From Enchytraeus crypticus (Eukaryota; Annelida; Clitellata; Enchytraeida; Enchytraeidae), in assembly GCA_905160935.1 (NCBI GenBank), contig CAJHZI010000507.1, forward strand, positions 178,501 to 242,500: DNA of 64,000 bases. The letters run 5' to 3'. The first letter of the stretch is position 1, and every line of letters starts with the position of its first letter. The translations under genes and the position numbers were made by a program. Below, piece after piece: positions 57,052-64,000 of the stretch. The notes under the pieces were generated by a model. The model had not been told where the DNA came from, made no database searches, and worked only from the letters and a program-made list of their open reading frames with translations.

Positions 57052-57117
57052 CTTAATATTATTATTACCTCTTAGCATTCTAATGAGAATGCTAAGAGGT
57101 AATAATAATATTAAGGT
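57052..57117. repeat. Perfect hairpin: 31-bp arms, 4-base loop
   Basis: The left arm 57052-57082 starts CCTTAATATTATTATTACC. The loop is AATG (57083-57086). The right arm 57087-57117 is the exact complement. Confidence 0.97.
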
Positions 57118-57174
57118 AATAATAATATTAATAATATTAATATAATAATTTATATTATAACTTTGCAATTGTAG

Positions 57175-57320
57175 AGGACTCAACGGGGAATAGCCCCCCT
57201 GCAGGTCAGTGCCCCCCTTCGAACATCGTGATACCCACAAAGATTTCAACCACCACCACAACCACTACCTTGGCACCTCGAACAGGTCCTCCTGGAGATA
57301 CTGGAGCTACTGGCTTTCAG
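57175..57320 (+). CDS. Collagen-like membrane protein, exon 4 (Thr-rich linker, start of helix)
   Basis: Entered in phase 1 after TTGCAATTGTAG and left in phase 0 at CTTTCAG|GTTGAT. It reads EDSTGNSPPAGQCPPS, then a run of eight threonines flanked by Ser and Leu (probably O-glycosylated), then RTGPPGDTGATGFQ, the first four Gly-X-Y triplets. A short open frame with a signal-like start on the opposite strand is a shadow. Confidence 0.8.
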
Positions 57321-57570
57321 GTTGATTTGTGATCAATCAATCAATCGATCAAAAAACAATCGATAAATCAAACAATTTATCTATTATTTCAAGAAGTTGT
57401 CAGTAAAGTAATATTTAAATTCATAAATTGGATAAAGATAGTACATGATAAACAGGATTGTTTTCTCAGGGAATGACGCCTCTGCCCAGCAAATGTTTGT
57501 CGAAGCTGAGAAAGGCATAGGAATGGGCCCACCTCGTCATAAGCAGAATCCCCCAAAAATATTGGCATAT

Positions 57571-57700
57571 CGTGTTAGATGAATTAAAGATCCACTGGTA
57601 TGTGGACATGAATAGGAAAGAGGAAGATAGAGATGAGTGGAGGCGTTATATACCATGGAGCTGTTAGTAGGCAGTGTACTAAGAGAGAGAGAGAGAGAGT
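57571..57700 (+). mobile_element. RTE LINE 3' terminus with (GA)n tail
   Basis: The + frame reads LDELKIHWYVDMNRKEEDRD then EWRRYIPWSC and a stop, matching the C-terminus of the 49-kb copy. It is followed by AGTAGGCAGTGTACTAA and GAGAGA. Confidence 0.8.
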
Positions 57701-57888
57701 ATACGATCTCATAAAGAACAGAGCTGTGAGGAATTGGTTGCTTGGGAAGGTTATACAAAAGATTTGAGTTCTAAACTCATATTGGACTACAAGAGAATAG
57801 CTTCAATAATATTGGCACTGAAGTTTAATCAGTAAGATGATATTAGAAACAGGATGTCAAGGTTGTTGAAAACAGTAGAAATAAGGCT

Positions 57889-57970
57889 TAAACTCTCTCA
57901 GTCAAAATGAGTTACAACTCTCTCTGTCGAAATAGAGTTTTTACTCTCTCAGTCAGAAGAGAGTTTAAAC
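57889..57970. repeat. Three tandem 27-bp units, each a small inverted repeat
   Basis: Units at 57889, 57915 and 57942 all have the form ACTCTCTC.GTC.AA..AGAGTT, so each can fold back on itself. Confidence 0.75.
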
Positions 57971-58250
57971 AAGGAGTTTCTCTTAGTTTTCAATAAGTTA
58001 TGAACTTCCAGAGGCGCATGGTGGTTCATTTAAATGATGACATGAATTCTGGAAGTTGAATTGAGAAGATTAATCGAGCAACTGAGACAAATAATTCGCA
58101 GTAGTTTCATGTGGTGTCTTAAAATTATCAGTGAAAGTTTATAGATAAAATTGATAGATTTATTTCATACTTTCCTTAATTTAAAATCTACAGATTTTAA
58201 AATCGACAGATTTTACAGATTTTATTTCTTTCTAAGTTCTAATTTAATAG

Positions 58251-58484
58251 AATGCCTAAATAGCGTTGGAGTAACGTCAAGAAGTTTTAAATGACAAATC
58301 CTGAGGTGATTTGAACGCTCGTGGCTTCGAATCCCAGCCGCGCTGATCTGAGAATAAAATCTCTGACATTCACTTGACTAGCTATTCAGAATATGGATTA
58401 AATTACCTAACGCTTTAAACATGTGGTACTAAAAGTAATAGATATCAACATAGTGGATCATTTCACTGTAAAGCGTATTTACTT
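58251..58484 (+). repeat. SINE B copy 2
   Basis: Matches copy 1 at 54259 end to end. Its B box is better preserved (GGCTTCGAATCCCAGCC). Confidence 0.8.
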
Positions 58485-59127
58485 CTAGAACAGATTCGTT
58501 GAAGATTCTTGTATTTCTTCGACTGGATCTTGGCAGTTGGTTTCTTTTCAACTGTTGGGAGTTTGAGGAGACTCTGCAAATTGCTATTTTGAAACAAAGA
58601 TTCCCGTTGTATATATACTTCGCTATAGATTTATATTTTCGCTATTCTCCAAATTCGCTAGTAACTGCAACTTAGAATGAGAGGACAAATAGTTAACGTC
58701 TGAGCCAAAGGTTCATAAATGGAATTAACGACAGTTACGTTGTGGAATATCATTCCCGTTTCTAAAGGCATTATATTACACCATAGTTTGCCGCAAAATA
58801 ATTAATGCCAATTTATTCGTTCAGAAATCCAGAAAAATGTTTATTTAAATTATTTTTCATATATCTTACTCTGCGAACCGTGTGATAGAATTTTCAAAGC
58901 TTGTTAGTAGAGAGACCAAACTCTTAGCTCGTTACCGCTAAGGTCACGTCTGATTGGTCCATAATTATAGCTCTACTTAATAAATCAGAAGCCCTGGAAT
59001 AGAAAATAAGCTAAATAAATAAAATAACTATAACATCTTCATAAATGCCATCATTGAAATTATAGTATAGAATGATAGATAAAAGTTTTACTATTAAAAT
59101 ATTCACATTTGTACGTTTTATTTTCAG

Positions 59128-59416
59128 GGTATGCAGGGAGCGACAGGCTCTAGGGGTGCCAGTGGGTCTCAAGGACCTCAGGGTCAGCCAGGACCTGCTG
59201 GTGGCACAGGAGGCACGGGTCCATCAGGTATTGTTGGGTCTTCCGGTGACACTGGGGCCCCAGGACCTGCCGGAAGTCCGGGGGAAATAGGACGAGTGGG
59301 GGAGCAGGGACTGCAGGGGGTTCAGGGAGCTACGGGGGCCACAGGGCCTACTGGCCCTCAGGGGCCCCCGGCTCAATACCCGGCAAATAACGTAACTTCG
59401 ACCATTCCGCCCCCAG
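59128..59416 (+). CDS. Collagen-like membrane protein, exon 5 (triple helix)
   Basis: A strong acceptor (TTTTATTTTCAG) leads in phase 0 into 27 uninterrupted Gly-X-Y triplets, beginning GMQGATGSRGASGSQGPQ and ending GPTGPQGPP. With exon 4 this makes 31. It is followed by AQYPANNVTSTIPPP, with an N-glycosylation site (NVT), and the donor CCCCAG|GTAAAA in phase 1. Triplets are rich in Ala, Thr and Ser with few charged pairs. A stop lies just inside the intron. The exon is much more GC-rich than its introns. Confidence 0.88.
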
Positions 59417-59621
59417 GTAAAATCTAATTATGATACTTTTGCACGATGATTTAAGCAAATAGCTGGAGAGAGTGGCAATGTCGTTAAGATATTAGACAGC
59501 GGATCAGTACGTGCAGGCTCAATTCCTGGGCTTGCCCGCCACAGACATCGCTTTCGAGTGAGGAAATTGGCGTTAATATTAGCTTTAGCTTTTTTAGGCT
59601 TTTTACATGATAATTTGTCAA

Positions 59622-59669
<48 letters not shown>

Positions 59670-60101
59670 GAAGTATGTATAACGACAAATAGAGGATTGA
59701 CTGATGATATGGTATGGGACAGAGAGGATTGGAGAGGGACTATTCGTAAAGTAAACTGGAATTCAGAAAGGCAGATTATGAGGATGGTGATAATTAAAGT
59801 GGTAGCCTCATTATAAAAGCAATAATTAAAGTTGTAGCCTCATTATCAAAGAAATAATCTCATGAAAGCCCTGATGGCTTATTGCTGTATTTATGAATTG
59901 TATGTTTGTTTGTTTGATTGATTTGATTAATTGATTAATTTCTTGCTTTATTGATTGATTAATTAATTGATTGACTGATTGGTTGATTGCTTGATTGGTT
60001 AGTTGGTTGGTTGATAAATTAATGACTGTCAGACTGACAGATTGACATATTGATTGGTGTCTTGATCAATTGATTGATTTGCTATTTGATTGATTGATAA
60101 G
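59417..60101 (+). other. Intron 5 of the collagen-like gene
   Basis: GTAAAA...GATTGATAAG. It contains SINE A (59461-59605), a TA tract (59627-59666) and a long ATTG-type simple repeat (59920-60100) that forms the acceptor region. A second AG at 60113 would also keep phase. Confidence 0.6.
59461..59605 (+). repeat. tRNA-derived SINE A copy
   Basis: AGCTGGAGAGAGTGGCAATG head and A box, GGCTCAATTCCTGGGCTTGC B-box region, CAGACATCGCTTTCGAGTGA, GGAAATTGGCGTTAATATTAGC and AGCTTTTT tail. Confidence 0.85.
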
Positions 60102-60328
60102 GCGCAATAAAAGATAACGATACCAGATGGTGGAGACAAAGATGGGTGGTAATGATGCTGTATATCTGGCTTGCAGTACTATCTTTTGTGTCGCTCTGTG
60201 TCTTCCTTTGGGCTCTGATTCTGTGCTGTGTATACTGCAGAGGAAGGAGACAACTTAACGTAACCTCCAGAAAAAACTATCCGGCCTACGTCAGCGCATA
60301 CAGCGATTCCGATACGTACAGAAAATAA
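60102..60328 (+). CDS. Collagen-like membrane protein, exon 6 (transmembrane segment and tail)
   Basis: Entered in phase 1 (60102, or 60114). It reads a Trp/Arg-rich juxtamembrane stretch, DTRWWRQRW, then a hydrophobic segment from VVMMLYIWLAVLSFVSLC through LILCCVYC, then RGRRQLNVTSRKNYPAYVSA and a final YSDSDTYRK before TAA at 60326. Positive residues after the span place this end in the cytoplasm. Tyrosines in YPAYVSAYSDSDTY could be phosphorylation or sorting sites (inference). Confidence 0.8.
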
Positions 60329-61259
60329 ACTTTTAAGCAAAAATCAAAATACCGTCTTCTTCTCAGATTGTATTATATTTGTAATTAATCTAATTAGCCG
60401 GTCTTAACGATTTTTTTATAACTGCAGAGCATTGTGTAATGTGTATATTATCTGTAATTTAATGGTTAGCATATTTCGAATTCATTTAATTATTAGGCCT
60501 ACTCAAAATGAACATAATATATAAATAGTCACAAAGTTGATCATTAACTTCGACTAAAAAAGTATTTGCATACTCAAATATAATCAAATACTCAAAAAAT
60601 TACAACGTTAATTAGACTGTGAAATCGTCGAACACTTAGAAGAAACTGTTATAGATCTACGAATGCTTGACTTAACATCTTAAAGCAGTTTCCCACAATA
60701 GATATATCCCTAGCAATTGGCCCAATTAGGCCTAATTAACTCAGGGCCTCTAAATTAATTAACTTAATCAATTAATCGATTGGATGAGGCTTCGATCGCT
60801 GGTGATTAAGTAGACAGGACCTATTAATAAAATAGACAGTAGACAGGCCTATTAATAAAATTCATTACAATCGAAACCTGAACACTGAGTGCCAAAACAT
60901 TCGACGGAACTGTTGACCTATATCGACAAAACCACTCGGACTCTTCTAGACCATTCTACTAATTTCTAGTGCATTTATTCACATGAATGCCAGACTTGAA
61001 TGCTTTTTTATACATAGCAATTAGTACCAATTAGCAATTATATGTTACCAAACGATAACAGACGGACTCTAGTTCTCGTTTTCTGGAACTTCTTATCTTG
61101 ATACTAATCTTAAAACTCTTGTTCATTGTAGTCTGTATACTGTTTCATAAATTGCATTTCATAGTGTTGTATATGGTTGTAACTATCCTTAGAACAACAA
61201 TTAGCGTAAGATTTTTGCTTTGTGTAATTTATCGTTCTATTAAACCAATGCATGTTTAT

Positions 61260-61399
61260 ATATTATATTTGTATATATATACATTATATATATATATACA
61301 AATTTAATCTATATATTTGTATATACAGGTATATAGGGGCCTATATATATATATATATATAGATATCTATATAATATATATCATATATATATATATATA

Positions 61400-61455
<56 letters not shown>

Positions 61456-61689
61456 AAGCATGCATACATATCCTATTATAAACATAACATATACTCGGAG
61501 TAATACACATACACAAAAAGTATTAGTTCAAACTGACTTTATCATTTGATTCGTTTGTTGGTTGATAGCCATGATGATTAGGAGGCAAAAGAGAGGCAAT
61601 GAGTATGAACACAAATCTTGAACCTATCAGTTCACTGATCAATACGAGAGATTTTTACTGATATACTTTATACTATTAACGGCACACTA

Positions 61690-61748
<59 letters not shown>

Positions 61749-61753
61749 TAAAT

Positions 61754-61790
<37 letters not shown>
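61260..61790. repeat. (TA)n microsatellite cluster
   Basis: TA tracts at about 61335-61452, 61692-61742 and 61757-61790, with short interruptions. Confidence 0.95.
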
Positions 61791-61791
<1 letters not shown>

Positions 61792-62389
61792 ATCTACAAT
61801 ATTTGTGAAATGGTGACTATTGCTTCAGTTACAGAATTAGCCTGATACAACGTAGCATACTGTCTGGAGTTGAAAATAAACACGGTGAAGTGAAAGAAGA
61901 ATTTTTGTGAAATAGTCTCTTTAAACCATACCAATAGGCAGCTGTGTTTACACGTAACCAGTGTACTTTGCCCATTCGTATTTTGACGTTTTACTCCTCA
62001 AAATTTCTCACTGAGGTTATTAACCGACTACCGACTACCGACTACAGAATGATTTATGCTTTCATGATTTATTTTTATGATTTATATTTTTCCAGCAATT
62101 GGTTATACTTTCATTATTTATGTAGTGTTGACGTTAATGGCGAGTTTAATATAATTATATTCTTGTAAATTTATTTATCTATCAAGCTATAGCGATATTA
62201 AAAAACAGGATTTAAGTAAATGGTATAATTACTTTTTACTCTTTTACCCCTTGATGTTGATCCGATCCACTACAGAAAGGACCGGCCGTAAACAGAACGC
62301 ATGTAAGAGGCGACTAAGCAGAAACTGCATAACGAAATGGCAAAATCACCACAAAATCCATTTTTATAAGCCTAAGCCTACATAGGTAA

Positions 62390-62555
62390 GGAGAGGATAT
62401 GGCTGAGGCCTGTGTGAAAGGATTAACTTGTTAGTCTATCGAATGCTCTATGTGGAGCGTGAAATCAGTCTCTGAGTATGAATATGTCCCATGGATCTGT
62501 CACTTGGCAGAACACGAGAGAGAGAGAGAGAGAGGGAGAGAGAGACGAAAGAGAG
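62390..62555 (+). repeat. SINE D copy with (GA)n tail
   Basis: GGATATGGCTGAGGCC, GTGTGAAAGGATTAACTTG, TCTATCGAATGCTC, GAGTATGAATATGTCCCATGG, ATCTGTCACTTGGCAGAACA and a GAGAGA tail match the other copies. Confidence 0.75.
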
Positions 62556-62564
62556 AGCCAATAC

Positions 62565-62715
62565 ATTAAGGTTTGGTAAGGGATTAGCTTTTGAAATGGG
62601 AACAAATACTTGGCCAGTGTACGTGCCCACACTAGACATAACAGACTGAGATTTGGAACATTCGCTTTGGACCACATAATTGCCAGTAGGCAAGTGAGAA
62701 AGAGAGAGAGAGAAA
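62565..62715 (+). repeat. Diverged SINE D-like or RTE-tail copy with (GA)n tail
   Basis: GGTAAGGGATTAGC at the start and TTGCCAGTAGGCAAGTGAG before the GA tail resemble the family ends. The middle is poorly matched. Confidence 0.45.
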
Positions 62716-62881
62716 AATTTTTATGTCGGTTTTTTATTTTAATCGTCGTTAATTTTCCTTTATTGTCACCGTTGCCGACTCCATAATAATCATATTTTTC
62801 TTCTTCATCATCATCGCCATTATTTATACAGTATTTATTAAAGATTTATTATGTTTCATCTATTGGCCAGAAACCTTTCAT

Positions 62882-63060
62882 CAAGAGGCTACTAGTAGAC
62901 CAATTAGAGGAGTCTACTAGTAGACCAATTAGAGAAGGCTACTTGTAGATCAATCAGAGGAGGCTATTTGTAGACCAATCAGAGGATGCCACTTCTAGAT
63001 CAATCAGACCAATAAGCGGTGTAGGTCTACAATTAGCCAATCAGAGGACATAATACACCA
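62882..63060. repeat. 25-bp minisatellite with CCAAT-like boxes
   Basis: About five units of the form GGCTACTAGTAGACCAATTAGAG, spaced 24-25 bases apart, followed by a looser copy ending AGCCAATCAGAGG. Confidence 0.85.
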
Positions 63061-64000
63061 GCCGAAAAACTGTAACACAAAAAGCGGTTAAATCGTACAG
63101 CCATTCAAGATTGAAGCAAAACTATCTCAGAAACAAAAAGTTTACATATAAGCAACTTTCTTGCGGTGACATATTTTAAAAATGTTCTACAATCTTGATC
63201 AAAGATCAAAATAGTTAGACGACGTGAAATGTAGTGCACCAGAGTAACCAGACCATCGTTTAGGCCTATCATCCGGCGAATAAAAAATGTGTTGTGGAAG
63301 TGGTGGAAAAGTGGAAGGCAAAATGGGCACCTTGTAGGCAGATTTATATTTTTATTATCGTGTTTTCAGCGCACTTGCCAATGATTAAACCGTCAGAATT
63401 TTACATTCCATTAGGATCAGGTCCGTGACATTCCAATGTGACAGTATCCACGTGGATGTTGTTAGAAACCGACGTTAACTTAGTTCTTTATTGAAACTTA
63501 AGGGCAGTCTTTGATATTATATAGAATGAATGCATAAATAACTTTGAGAAATTTTCGGATTCTAGAATAGGCATAGTTTATTTCTCGCATTAAAATGAAC
63601 TTATGATACCAGATGAGAAAAGAATAGAAATTTATATAAAATTAATTACTATCAGCAAGCTGCATTAAATACACCGACACTCTGAAAAATTAAAAATGTG
63701 TAAATGTTCAGTCTAATAATAAAATTATACGCATGTTTCAACGCGAAACATATTTCTACAACATTCATTTAAACGCGGAACAACCGACTGTTTAAACATT
63801 GTTCAAGTAGAGTATATTAGCAATTTGATTAGAACTTAATAGTAAGTATAGTAATTAAACATGATTGGGCAATCGCGAGCAATCGTAATGTAAATCAGAG
63901 GCGACTAGGGTTAAAGGTCAGTTTCATCATCTCGCGATGCCATCTTGGGCTAATTTTCTTCAAAGCAGTCAAAGTTTAGCATTTAACAGTAATGTACTAC

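Larger units (their letters stand above)
56196..57174 (+). other. Intron 3 of the collagen-like gene
   Basis: GTTTGA...GCAATTGTAG. It contains SINE A (56382-56500), an ATC microsatellite and repeat C (56510-56700) and a perfect long hairpin (57052-57117). Confidence 0.65.
57321..59127 (+). other. Intron 4 of the collagen-like gene
   Basis: GTTGAT...TTTATTTTCAG. It contains ATCA simple repeat, an RTE 3' end with GA tail (57571-57700), three tandem small hairpins (57889-57970) and SINE B copy 2 (58251-58484). Confidence 0.65.
60329..64000. other. Intergenic spacer after the collagen-like gene
   Basis: No gene is recognised. It contains long TA tracts (61.26-61.45 and 61.69-61.79 kb), two SINE D-like copies with GA tails (62.39-62.72 kb) and a 25-bp minisatellite (62.88-63.05 kb). 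The rest is AT-rich without visible structure. Confidence 0.5.

Noticed and set aside
9095..59605. Genuine tRNA genes
   Set aside because: The A and B boxes are good, but the sequences do not fold into a full cloverleaf with an acceptor stem and all carry the same SINE body and tail.

Overview
This is a eukaryotic, almost certainly invertebrate animal, genomic window. It is AT-rich, with canonical GT-AG introns, long microsatellites, several families of short interspersed repeats, and the remains of at least three kinds of LINE. I cannot name the phylum. The Jockey-type LINE has an insect-style Gag, but one mobile element is weak evidence of host identity. All host genes recognised lie on the + strand.

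Layout. (1) 1-13 kb: repeat-rich spacer with fragments of RTE- and CR1/L2-like LINEs, a 32-bp satellite and a small PLAC8-family gene (7779-8489, 236 aa). (2) 13-19 kb: a second PLAC8-family gene with one huge coding exon (13078-19176, 2,032 aa), in which an ordinary C-terminal PLAC8 domain follows about 1,900 residues of disordered, repeat-containing sequence. (3) 20-24.2 kb: a decayed Jockey-type LINE on the - strand, with a GC-rich 10-bp minisatellite at its 5' end. (4) 24-28.5 kb: spacer with a 5S-rRNA-like repeat, a perfect 42-bp palindrome and a GC-rich island. (5) 28.5-43.6 kb: a giant gene that I reconstruct as five coding exons with matching phases (28531-35412, 36479-38450, 39630-39871, 40576-40750, 41290-43619). 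It gives 3,866 residues of low-complexity, coiled-coil-like protein ending in a Q/R/D/E 12-residue tandem array. (6) 43.6-52.9 kb: spacer with TA tracts and an RTE-type LINE (49.0-50.9 kb, - strand). (7) 52.96-60.33 kb: a six-exon gene, also phase-consistent, for a 400-aa predicted type I membrane protein: signal peptide, about 160-aa extracellular region, Thr-rich linker, 31 collagen Gly-X-Y triplets, one transmembrane segment and a short cytoplasmic tail. (8) 60.3-64 kb: spacer with TA repeats, two SINE-like copies and a 25-bp minisatellite carrying CCAAT-like boxes.

The introns of both multi-exon genes are seeded with the same SINE families. The most frequent is a roughly 135-bp tRNA-derived SINE with clear pol III A and B boxes (nine good copies, three degenerate). 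No operon-like cooperation is evident. The two PLAC8 genes look like tandem paralogues of very different size; the giant gene and the collagen-like gene are unrelated neighbours. Exon structures rest on open frames, splice consensus and phase agreement, not on transcript evidence.
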